DNA from: Desulfofustis sp.
GTDB lineage: Bacteria > Desulfobacterota > Desulfobulbia > Desulfobulbales > Desulfocapsaceae
DNA: 5,167 bases
Reading direction: 5' to 3'
NCBI GenBank assembly: GCA_030145365.1
Contig: JAQYVS010000405.1
Span: 1-5,167 of the forward strand
Shown in pieces: positions 1 to 4,697 of the stretch. Position 1 is the stretch's first letter. Each line of letters opens with the position of its first letter. The position numbers and the translations under genes are program-made. A model generated the notes under the pieces. It was given only the letters and a program-made list of their open reading frames with translations. It was not told where the DNA came from and searched no databases.

Positions 1-5
1 AACAT
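1..5 (-). CDS. Probable start of a divergent gene, cut by the left edge
   Basis: On the minus strand an ATG lies at positions 5-3. It is preceded by a near-ideal Shine-Dalgarno GGGAGG (plus-strand CCTCCC at 14-19) with 8 nt between them. Only one full codon is inside the window, so the product cannot be named. A candidate minus-strand promoter lies at 71-99. The call rests only on the spacing and quality of the ribosome binding site. If correct, the gene is transcribed away from the radical SAM operon and 1-398 is a shared divergent control region. Confidence 0.45.
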
Positions 6-70
6 AATAACAACCTCCCGTGGTAAAAAGAAATGATGGTAACAGATGTGTTAGGCACATAAACTGTTTT

Positions 71-99
71 ATTGTAATGTAATATGCATGAAATGTCTT
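71..99 (-). promoter_or_regulatory. Candidate sigma70-type promoter for the divergent gene
   Basis: Read on the minus strand, AAGACA (99-94) is followed after 17 nt by TACAAT (76-71). That is 4/6 and 5/6 matches to the -35 and -10 consensus with ideal spacing. It would start transcription near position 64 and leave about 60 nt of leader before the minus-strand ATG at 5. AT-rich DNA produces such matches easily, so this is a candidate only. Confidence 0.3.
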
Positions 100-192
100 G
101 TTCGCAACAGCTTAAATATAGAAGAAAATAACTCAAATACAAGAACTATTTTGGGGCATCACAGGTTTAAATATTTCATGGTGTTGCATATT
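81..192. repeat. Long-spaced imperfect inverted repeat (14 bp with a 6-nt interruption)
   Basis: The uninterrupted left arm AATATGCATGAAAT (81-94) is complementary to ATTTCATG (173-180) plus CATATT (187-192). The right arm is split by six extra bases, GTGTTG (181-186). All 14 positions pair. The loop would be 78 nt. It may be a pair of related operators in opposite orientation or a remnant of a duplication. Chance is possible in such AT-rich DNA. Confidence 0.35.
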
Positions 193-239
193 TTCGCTAC
201 ACTTTATCCTAGTGGTATTTACTATTTCAGTATAAAGTA

Positions 240-375
240 GTCGGCGGGTAAAAATATGTATATATTGTTCTGCTGACAATCAGAGCTAATCGATAATACA
301 AGGTTACGTTGAAACTAATCTATTTGAGCAAGCTGAATATTTGATTGCCATTATAATAGAATTTAACCCGTCGAC
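240..375 (+). repeat. Long-range stem enclosing the region before the first gene
   Basis: GTCGGCGGGTAAA (240-252) can pair with TTTAACCCGTCGAC (362-375). In RNA this gives 12 Watson-Crick pairs and one G-U pair (244 with 371), with A365 bulged. The right arm ends 12 nt before the ribosome binding site at 388. Inside the 109-nt loop is a small hairpin, ATTGT/ACAAT (264-268 with 276-280). A TATAAA at 231-236 would place a transcript start close to the left arm. The stem could therefore close a structured leader, but no known riboswitch class was recognised. Confidence 0.35.
352..357 (+). promoter_or_regulatory. Perfect TATAAT -10 box before the small-protein/radical SAM operon
   Basis: TATAAT matches the sigma70 -10 consensus 6/6 and would start transcription near 364, leaving about 35 nt of leader with an RBS at 388-393. 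No good -35 hexamer lies 16-18 nt upstream; the nearest resemblance, TTGAGC (324-329), is 22 nt away. Either an activator is needed or the match is incidental. Confidence 0.4.
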
Positions 376-387
376 CATGATTTATCC

Positions 388-393
388 AGGAGA
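388..393 (+). promoter_or_regulatory. Ribosome binding site AGGAGA for the first gene
   Basis: AGGAGA lies 5 nt upstream of the ATG at 399. It is a strong site and fixes that start. Confidence 0.75.
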
Positions 394-398
394 TATAG

Positions 399-824
399 AT
401 GGCTAAAATACACGTCAACCCAAACCGAGCCACGGACAAAGCGGTTCGAGCAATTGACAGGAAACGCGAACAGGAACGCAGGAAGATGTTCATGCTCGCA
501 AGGGATCATGCTGAAGCCCTGGCAACGAGGCTCTGTCAACGACTCATCGACCGTAACATAATAGAAACAACGTCTGTAGAATCCATACGCACATCACTTG
601 AGGTCCAGCTTAAATCGCTTCATATGGTAGAAGCCTTTGACATGGATCTGAAACTGGCTCCGGTCCGCACTCTGGTTCAAGACCCCAATACTGTCTCGCT
701 CTATCTGACTCAATACATCGTTGAGGACCTGATAGATCACCCCGATATTCAGGATATTTTTGGCGAAGACATCGATATTTACCGAGCCATCGACTCAATA
801 ACCAAGGTACTCAGACCGAAGTGA
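399..824 (+). CDS. Small charged protein of unknown function, coupled to a radical SAM protein
   Basis: The product is 141 aa; I cannot assign a function. The start is set by the AGGAGA site 5 nt upstream. The N-terminal ~30 residues are strongly basic (R10, K14, R17, R21, K22, R23, R27, R28, K29), with a probable long helix through about residue 52. The C-terminal third is acidic (E109, D110, D113, D116, D119, E123, D124, D126), predicted helical, and ends in LRPK. There is one cysteine (C46), no signal peptide and no membrane segment, so it is probably cytoplasmic. The alternation of short helices and acidic patches faintly recalls DUF507-type proteins of Desulfobacterota, but this is an impression, not a match. 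The stop codon overlaps the GTG start of the radical SAM gene in GTGA, so the two are probably translated together. The product could be a partner, substrate carrier or regulator of that enzyme, or functionally unrelated. Confidence 0.85.
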   Translation: MAKIHVNPNRATDKAVRAIDRKREQERRKMFMLARDHAEALATRLCQRLIDRNIIETTSVESIRTSLEVQLKSLHMVEAFDMDLKLAPVRTLVQDPNTVSLYLTQYIVEDLIDHPDIQDIFGEDIDIYRAIDSITKVLRPK

Positions 825-2107
825 TCCACCCCGCTAGAGTTCCCTCCCTTGTCTATTGTGACGAGTTAGGGAATATCCGTGATTTCCCGCACCTCTTAAT
901 GGCTGGTATGGCGCATAACCAGTACCAGAAACCGGCCCTTGCAGATCTTATAGAACTTCCTCAGGGAAGTGAGCTTTTTACTCTGCCGAATCGAGTGCCG
1001 ATCGGTACCGATCCCAACAGCGATGAACCGCTTTTGTTTGCAGAAGATCCTGAAAATCCGGGAAAAAAGATTCAGGCCGTGGCTGCCTTTATGGCCCCGG
1101 CCCATACCGCAATTTACTCAGCCGCTTATCAATCTGAAAAAGAAGCTCCCCTTCTGCCGTTATTTGCCTATGCGGCCGTCGGCTGGTACGATGGTAAATT
1201 CTGGGTAGCAGGATTTCGCAGCGACGAGGAAATACGTCAGGATTATCGTCAGTTCAAACAATCAAAGATTAATCGACGCACCAACCATGCCCTGCAGAGC
1301 AATCGAGAAAACAGATTAATCCAGCACCTGGGGAAATGTTGTCTTACCTACCATTGCCCGGCTGCAAGAAACTATTTCCTTGGTCGCTGGGAAGCCCCTC
1401 TGCCCACATCGCCTGCCTGTAATGCCCGATGCCTTGGCTGTATTTCGCTGCAACCGTCACAAAGTTGCCCGTCAACCCAGGATCGCATCTCGTTTATACC
1501 AACGGTTGGGGAACTCGTCGAAATAGCTGTACCTCACCTGAAAAACGCCGAACGCCCGGTGGTCAGCTTTGGCCAGGGCTGTGAGGGAGAACCGCTTCTT
1601 CAGGCAGATCTTTTGATCTCAACGGTACGTGAGATCCGCAAACAAACTGCTAAAGGTACGGTCAATCTCAATACAAACGCAAGTCTGCCTGATGTAGTCC
1701 AGAAACTTGCTGAGTCAGGGCTAGACTCAATAAGAGTGAGTTTAAACTCAGCACGTGAAATCTTTTACAATCGATATTATCGACCTCAAAACTATAGTTT
1801 TTCAGATGTCAAAGATTCAATACGGTCCATGAAACGAGCAGGAAAGTTTGTCTCTATCAATTATTTTATGCTCCCTGGCTTTACCGATTCTTATGAAGAA
1901 ACGGATGCATTTATCGATCTGATCGATCAGACCAGGCCCGATTTTATCCAATTGCGCAATCTCAATATCGATCCTCAATGGTATTTGAATGTGATGAATT
2001 CCCCTGAAGGTGCTCCTTATCGCGGTATCCGCAACTGGTTGGAGATCATAAAAAAGGAATTTCCTTATTTACAATTCGGCTATTTTAACCCCTGCCTTAA
2101 CTATTGA
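821..2107 (+). CDS. Radical SAM protein of unknown specificity with a novel-looking N-terminal half
   Basis: The product is 428 aa. C200, C204 and C207 form the CX3CX2C motif that binds the catalytic [4Fe-4S] cluster, which cleaves S-adenosylmethionine to a 5'-deoxyadenosyl radical. Other core signatures follow in order: a GGEP-like CEGEPLL (254-260), NLNTN (282-286), VSLNS (306-310) and LRNLNIDP (378-385). The core spans roughly 195-428. Residues 1-190 resemble no domain I can name. Extra cysteines C173, C174 and C179 lie just before the motif, with C216 and C254 after it; they could bind a second cluster, but no SPASM or B12 domain is visible. The substrate is unknown. The GTG start overlaps the previous stop by 4 nt. 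No strong Shine-Dalgarno sits at the right distance (AAGGT at 804-808 is too far), so translation is probably coupled to the upstream gene. The first in-frame ATG would delete 27 or more residues, including the plausible opening IHPARVPSLVY, so GTG is preferred. Confidence 0.9.
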   Translation: MIHPARVPSLVYCDELGNIRDFPHLLMAGMAHNQYQKPALADLIELPQGSELFTLPNRVPIGTDPNSDEPLLFAEDPENPGKKIQAVAAFMAPAHTAIYSAAYQSEKEAPLLPLFAYAAVGWYDGKFWVAGFRSDEEIRQDYRQFKQSKINRRTNHALQSNRENRLIQHLGKCCLTYHCPAARNYFLGRWEAPLPTSPACNARCLGCISLQPSQSCPSTQDRISFIPTVGELVEIAVPHLKNAERPVVSFGQGCEGEPLLQADLLISTVREIRKQTAKGTVNLNTNASLPDVVQKLAESGLDSIRVSLNSAREIFYNRYYRPQNYSFSDVKDSIRSMKRAGKFVSINYFMLPGFTDSYEETDAFIDLIDQTRPDFIQLRNLNIDPQWYLNVMNSPEGAPYRGIRNWLEIIKKEFPYLQFGYFNPCLNY

Positions 2108-2260
2108 GATTTCTTTCAGAAGACCTGAATTGCTGATTTAAATACCCTGGACTTTTTTCTTTGGGACAACTAGGTGAAATCTAGGCCAGGAATCTTGAAA
2201 CCTGAACAGGGAAAAATAATTCTCATACCTATGTTCCTTGCTGTTTTGGGCCGAATTTAA

Positions 2261-2288
2261 TTGTAAATTTTTTCCTTTCACGTATTAT
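2261..2288 (+). promoter_or_regulatory. Candidate promoter of the PerR-type regulator gene
   Basis: TTGTAA (2261-2266) and TATTAT (2283-2288) are separated by 16 nt and match consensus at 4/6 and 5/6. Transcription would start near 2295, giving about 40 nt of leader before the ATG at 2336. The 2108-2335 spacer shows no good terminator for the preceding operon, so some read-through is possible. Confidence 0.45.
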
Positions 2289-2299
2289 AGGAATGATAC
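2282..2299. promoter_or_regulatory. Dyad overlapping the -10 box, candidate autoregulatory operator
   Basis: GTATTATAGGAATGATAC is a 7-4-7 inverted repeat with a single mismatch (GTATTAT against ATGATAC). It covers the -10 box and the predicted start of the regulator's own transcript. PerR and Fur bind AT-rich dyads in their own promoters, so autorepression is plausible. It is not a clean match to the classic 7-1-7 PerR box. Confidence 0.4.
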
Positions 2300-2335
2300 A
2301 TATTATTAACTAGACGATTTGCAGGATACAACCCT

Positions 2336-2758
2336 ATGGATATGAAAAATCATCAACATATGAGACTGACCCCTCAGCGACAGGTTATCTTGGAAGAACT
2401 GGGGAAGGTCAAATCACACCCTACTGCCAACGAAGTTTACGACATGGTACGTAAACGACTGCCGAGAATCGGGCTTGGCACCGTATACCGAAACCTGGAA
2501 TTGATGGCGGAGAATGGGCTTATTTTAAAACTTGAAGTGGGCGGCACCCAGAAGCGTTTCGATGCCACCACGGATCTGCATTATCATATCCGTTGCACAA
2601 CCTGTGGAAAAGTTGACGATATTAAACTGGAAGTCATACCGCAAATCAATAAAGTAGCTTCTGATTCCACCGACTACGAAATATTAAGCCACCATATTGA
2701 ATTCTCTGGTATCTGCCAGGAATGTTCAGGCTCAGAAACATACACGTCAACGAATTAG
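2336..2758 (+). CDS. perR: Fur-family transcriptional regulator, PerR (peroxide-sensing) type
   Basis: The 140-aa length is typical of the family. A winged-helix DNA-binding domain occupies about 1-77, with the family signature RLTPQR (10-15) and recognition-helix region GLGTVYRNL (46-54). The dimerisation/metal domain follows. C87/C90 and C127/C130 form the structural Cys4 zinc site. All five regulatory-site ligands of Bacillus PerR have counterparts: H28, D76, H82, H84 and D95. Having aspartate rather than glutamate at the last position is typical of PerR rather than Fur, and H28 and H82 correspond to the histidines oxidised by peroxide with Fe(II). The protein is therefore probably a cytoplasmic, Fe/Mn-dependent repressor of oxidative-stress genes. 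The ATG at 2336 has AGGA (2323-2326) 9 nt upstream; an in-frame ATG at 2342 is less well spaced. It has its own candidate promoter and operator. No rubrerythrin, catalase or similar target is visible nearby. A metal-sensing (Fur) role cannot be excluded. Confidence 0.92.
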   Translation: MDMKNHQHMRLTPQRQVILEELGKVKSHPTANEVYDMVRKRLPRIGLGTVYRNLELMAENGLILKLEVGGTQKRFDATTDLHYHIRCTTCGKVDDIKLEVIPQINKVASDSTDYEILSHHIEFSGICQECSGSETYTSTN

Positions 2759-2821
2759 ATTTTCTTATCAGGTTGTTTCGTACCTATCTTGTTGGCTAAA
2801 AACCCAGGCTGTGAACCTGTG

Positions 2822-2835
2822 TTGATCCATATCAC
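2822..2835. promoter_or_regulatory. FNR/CRP-family-like binding site
   Basis: TTGATCCATATCAC matches the FNR consensus TTGAT-N4-ATCAA at 9 of 10 defined positions, differing only in the last base. It lies about 158 nt upstream of the predicted P1 start. That is far for a classical activator site but possible. Desulfobacterota carry several CRP/FNR-family regulators with related half-sites, so the true binder cannot be named. Confidence 0.35.
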
Positions 2836-2860
2836 GAGAACTGATTTATAGTTTACAAGC

Positions 2861-2893
2861 CTGAGGCTTCCATCATTACCCCGAAGCCTTCAG
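2861..2893 (+). other. Strong bulged hairpin after perR, possible terminator or attenuator
   Basis: CTGAGGCTTC (2861-2870) pairs with GAAGCCTTCAG (2883-2893), giving ten base pairs with one bulged T (2890) and a 12-nt loop. An alternative small hairpin, AAGCC-TGA-GGCTT (2857-2869), would use the same left-arm bases. The stem is GC-rich relative to its surroundings and lies about 100 nt after the perR stop. No T-run follows (the next bases are CTGTACCTCC), so it is not a standard intrinsic terminator. It may instead protect the 3' end of perR mRNA. Confidence 0.45.
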
Positions 2894-2943
2894 CTGTACC
2901 TCCTCTTCGTAGTTTTGTACTCAAACTAACCAAACAGTTTTTC

Positions 2944-2973
2944 TTGACAAGCATATGTTGATCACTGTACTAA
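2944..2973 (+). promoter_or_regulatory. Candidate promoter P1 of the decarboxylase operon
   Basis: A perfect -35 TTGACA (2944-2949) is followed after 18 nt by TACTAA (2968-2973), a weak -10 box. Transcription would start near 2980 and give a leader of about 155 nt. The strong -35 with weak -10 suggests a regulated promoter, or an incidental match. Confidence 0.4.
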
Positions 2974-2975
2974 TG

Positions 2976-2990
2976 AACAATAACATTGTT
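2976..2990. promoter_or_regulatory. Perfect dyad just after the P1 -10 box, candidate operator
   Basis: AACAAT-AAC-ATTGTT is a perfect 6-bp inverted repeat covering the predicted P1 start point. It overlaps a second dyad, TAAC-ATT-GTTA (2981-2991), and the palindrome TTGT-T-ACAA (2986-2994). This position suits a repressor. Confidence 0.4.
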
Positions 2991-3026
2991 ACAACTTACA
3001 ATTATTCCAGTTTTAATTTCTCCGTA

Positions 3027-3050
3027 TTATTTAACTAAATAACTGTTATT
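3027..3050. promoter_or_regulatory. Two overlapping perfect dyads within candidate promoter P2
   Basis: TTATTTA-AC-TAAATAA (3027-3042) covers the P2 -35 box. AATAAC-T-GTTATT (3038-3050) sits in the spacer between -35 and -10, a classic operator position. The second shares the TAAC/GTTA core with the dyad at 2981-2991. The sequence is AT-rich, so part of the symmetry may be chance. Confidence 0.4.
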
Positions 3051-3060
3051 AAAATATAAA
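3031..3060 (+). promoter_or_regulatory. Candidate promoter P2 of the decarboxylase operon
   Basis: TTAACT (3031-3036, 4/6) and TATAAA (3055-3060, 5/6) are 18 nt apart. The predicted start near 3067 gives a leader of about 69 nt that begins directly with the hairpin at 3068-3113. It is comparable in plausibility to P1, and both may be used. Confidence 0.4.
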
Positions 3061-3067
3061 ACAAATG

Positions 3068-3113
3068 GGTAACGGCATTACTTAACAACCTTACTGGATC
3101 TGAGTTAGTTACC
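3068..3113 (+). other. Leader hairpin upstream of the mmdA ribosome binding site
   Basis: GGTAAC (3068-3073) pairs with GTTACC (3108-3113), and the nested TAAC (3083-3086) pairs with GTTA (3104-3107) directly stacked on the right side. That totals 10 bp with a 9-nt internal loop on the left. The structure ends 8 nt before GGGAG at 3122-3126. It could stabilise the 5' end or influence ribosome access. No known riboswitch class was recognised. Confidence 0.3.
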
Positions 3114-3135
3114 GGATTAGAGGGAGACGAATGCA

Positions 3136-4683
3136 ATGGCTGTTGACAAAATTGATCTGCTGCGCCGCAAAAAGGAAAAACTTGCACTGGGAGGTGGCGA
3201 AGAACGTATCAAGAAACAGCACACCCAGGGGAAATTGACCGCCCTAGAGCGTTTACGTTATTTATTTGACGAGAACACCTTTGTCGAGCTCGATGCTTTC
3301 ATTAAAAACCGCTGTACTGACTTCGGTATGGACAAGCTCGATATTGAAGGAGAATCTGTTGTCACAGGTTATGGCCGAGTTGACGGCAGACTTGTCTATG
3401 CTTTTTCCCAGGATTTTACCGTCACAGGAGGAGCACTTGGCGAAATGCATGCCCGTAAAGTGGTTAAGGTCATGGATGCTGCCGTTAAAGTCGGTGCTCC
3501 TATTGTCGGCCTCAATGACTCAGGAGGAGCACGCATTCAGGAAGCAGTTGATGCCCTATCCGGATATGGAGATTTGTTTTATAGAAACGCAATTTATTCC
3601 GGGGTAGTACCTCAAATCTCGGCAATTATGGGGCCCTGTGCCGGCGGAGCTGTCTATTCACCGGCACTGACCGATTTTATCTTTATGGTTGATCAGACAT
3701 CACAGATGTTTATCACCGGTCCCCAGGTTATCAAAACCGTTACTGGCGAACTGATTTCTGCTGAGGATCTTGGCGGAGCCATGACTCACAACAAGATAAG
3801 CGGTAACGTTCATTTCATTTCCGATTCAGATCAGGATTGCATCGATCAGATTCGCCGACTGATAAGTTTTTTACCTTCAAATAACCTTGAAAAAACTCCG
3901 AGGTTGCCAAACAGCGATGATCCCAACCGTCATATTGAACAGTTTGACACCCTTATTCCGGACAACCCGAATAAACCATACGATATCCATGAAGTGATTC
4001 TGCCGATTATCGACAATGGTGATTTCATGGAATACCAACCCTATTTCGCCACCAATCTGATTACCGGACTGGCCCGGATTAACGGACAAGCGATCGGCAT
4101 TGTTGCCAACCAGCCAACCATGATGGCGGGCTGTCTCGACATCAATGCCGGTGATAAAGCTGCCCGGTTTATAAGAACCTGCGATTCCTTCAATATCCCG
4201 CTGCTCACATTTGTTGACGTACCCGGATTTCTCCCCGGCAGCGCCCAGGAATATGGTGGAATTATCAGGCATGGGGCAAAAATTCTCTACGCCTACAGTG
4301 AAGCCAACGTACCAAAAGTGACGTTGATAACCCGGAAGGCTTACGGCGGTGCCTATGTTGCGATGTGCTCCAAGTCTCTGGGCGCAGATATGGTTTTTGC
4401 CTGGCCCACGGCGGAAATTGCAGTTATGGGATCGGAAGGTGCCGTTAACATCATCTTTAAAAATGATATCAGTAAAGCAGACAACAAAGAAGAAACCAAA
4501 AAGCGGATACTGGAGGAATACAAGGCCGAATTTGCCACCCCCTACAAAGCTGCAGAACGCGGTTTTGTCGATGATGTCATTGAACCGAAAACAACGAGGC
4601 AACGCATTATCGATGCGTTTTCAATGCTTGAAGGAAAACGTGAAAAACGACCTGCCAAAAAGCATGGTAATATGCCACTTTAA
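3136..4683 (+). CDS. mmdA: Methylmalonyl-CoA decarboxylase, carboxyltransferase (alpha) subunit
   Basis: At 515 aa this is full length for the propionyl-CoA carboxylase beta / methylmalonyl-CoA decarboxylase alpha family. It transfers the carboxyl group between methylmalonyl-CoA and biotin on a carrier protein. Two crotonase-like halves are visible. The N-terminal half has DSGGARIQE (128-136) and MGPCAGGAVYSPA (165-177); the C-terminal half has DVPGFLPG (361-368), RKAYGGAYVAM (400-410) and PTAEIAVMGSEGAVN (424-438). It ends in the family-typical KKHGNMPL. At the position of the substrate-specificity aspartate of Streptomyces PccB (D422), this protein has V408. The following OadG-type and biotin-carrier genes favour a Na+-pumping decarboxylase over a cytosolic carboxylase. 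GGGAG (3122-3126) lies 9 nt before this ATG. An out-of-frame ATG at 3131 is a poor alternative. Acting on propionyl-CoA in reverse, or on another acyl-CoA such as glutaconyl-CoA (whose enzyme is usually longer), remains possible. Confidence 0.93.
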   Translation: MAVDKIDLLRRKKEKLALGGGEERIKKQHTQGKLTALERLRYLFDENTFVELDAFIKNRCTDFGMDKLDIEGESVVTGYGRVDGRLVYAFSQDFTVTGGALGEMHARKVVKVMDAAVKVGAPIVGLNDSGGARIQEAVDALSGYGDLFYRNAIYSGVVPQISAIMGPCAGGAVYSPALTDFIFMVDQTSQMFITGPQVIKTVTGELISAEDLGGAMTHNKISGNVHFISDSDQDCIDQIRRLISFLPSNNLEKTPRLPNSDDPNRHIEQFDTLIPDNPNKPYDIHEVILPIIDNGDFMEYQPYFATNLITGLARINGQAIGIVANQPTMMAGCLDINAGDKAARFIRTCDSFNIPLLTFVDVPGFLPGSAQEYGGIIRHGAKILYAYSEANVPKVTLITRKAYGGAYVAMCSKSLGADMVFAWPTAEIAVMGSEGAVNIIFKNDISKADNKEETKKRILEEYKAEFATPYKAAERGFVDDVIEPKTTRQRIIDAFSMLEGKREKRPAKKHGNMPL

Positions 4684-4697
4684 CAAGGGGTGACAAA

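Larger units (their letters stand above)
1..398. other. Gene-free AT-rich control region upstream of the radical SAM operon
   Basis: I see no convincing coding region here on either strand. The stretch is clearly AT-richer than the genes that follow. It contains the minus-strand RBS/ATG at the left edge, a possible minus-strand promoter, two long imperfect inverted repeats (81-192 and 240-375), a smaller dyad (ACTTTAT 201-207 with ATAAAGT 232-238), a direct repeat of TTAAATAT (112-119 and 167-174), and a perfect TATAAT just before the first plus-strand gene. Confidence 0.6.
2759..3135. other. Regulatory spacer between perR and the decarboxylase operon
   Basis: No coding region is supported in these 377 nt. 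In order they contain an FNR/CRP-like site (2822-2835), a bulged 10-bp hairpin (2861-2893), promoter candidate P1 (2944-2973) with a dyad right after it, promoter candidate P2 (3031-3060) with dyads over its -35 box and spacer, and a leader hairpin (3068-3113) ending near the ribosome binding site. The size and organisation suggest strong transcriptional control of the decarboxylase genes. Confidence 0.6.

Noticed and set aside
896..1208. Open frames on both strands inside the radical SAM gene's N-terminal half
   Set aside because: The radical SAM frame is continuous and starts with a coupled GTG. The others lack ribosome binding sites and recognisable sequence.
2115..2160. Possible terminator after the radical SAM gene (TTCAG/CTGAA stem at 2115-2129, T-run at 2153-2158)
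   Set aside because: The stem is only 5 bp and is separated from the T-run by more than 20 nt, so it is not an intrinsic terminator.
2146..2210. Repeated CCTGG/CCAGG and CTAGG motifs in the spacer before perR
   Set aside because: The pairings are 4-5 bp, mutually inconsistent and without a T-run. No function can be supported.
2951..2966. TGTTGATCAC near P1 as a second FNR-type site
   Set aside because: Only a half-site plus the TGATCA palindrome is present; the spacing does not match TTGAT-N4-ATCAA.
3051..3135. Riboswitch (cobalamin or sodium class) in the mmdA leader
   Set aside because: The leader is short and I recognise none of the conserved core elements. The hairpin alone is not enough. 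A covariance-model scan would settle it.
2759..3135. Small unlisted gene or tRNA between perR and mmdA
   Set aside because: No start codon with a good RBS leads into a plausible frame, and no cloverleaf is visible.
3877..4602. Minus-strand open frame of 241 codons inside mmdA
   Set aside because: It lies wholly opposite a strongly supported gene and has no RBS or recognisable motif. Its composition is that of an antisense shadow.
4349..4693. Plus-strand open frames overlapping mmdA (3266-3607 and 4349-4693) and a minus-strand frame at 4607-5008
   Set aside because: They are in other frames of well-supported genes, and their products look like frame-shifted translations with no family resemblance.
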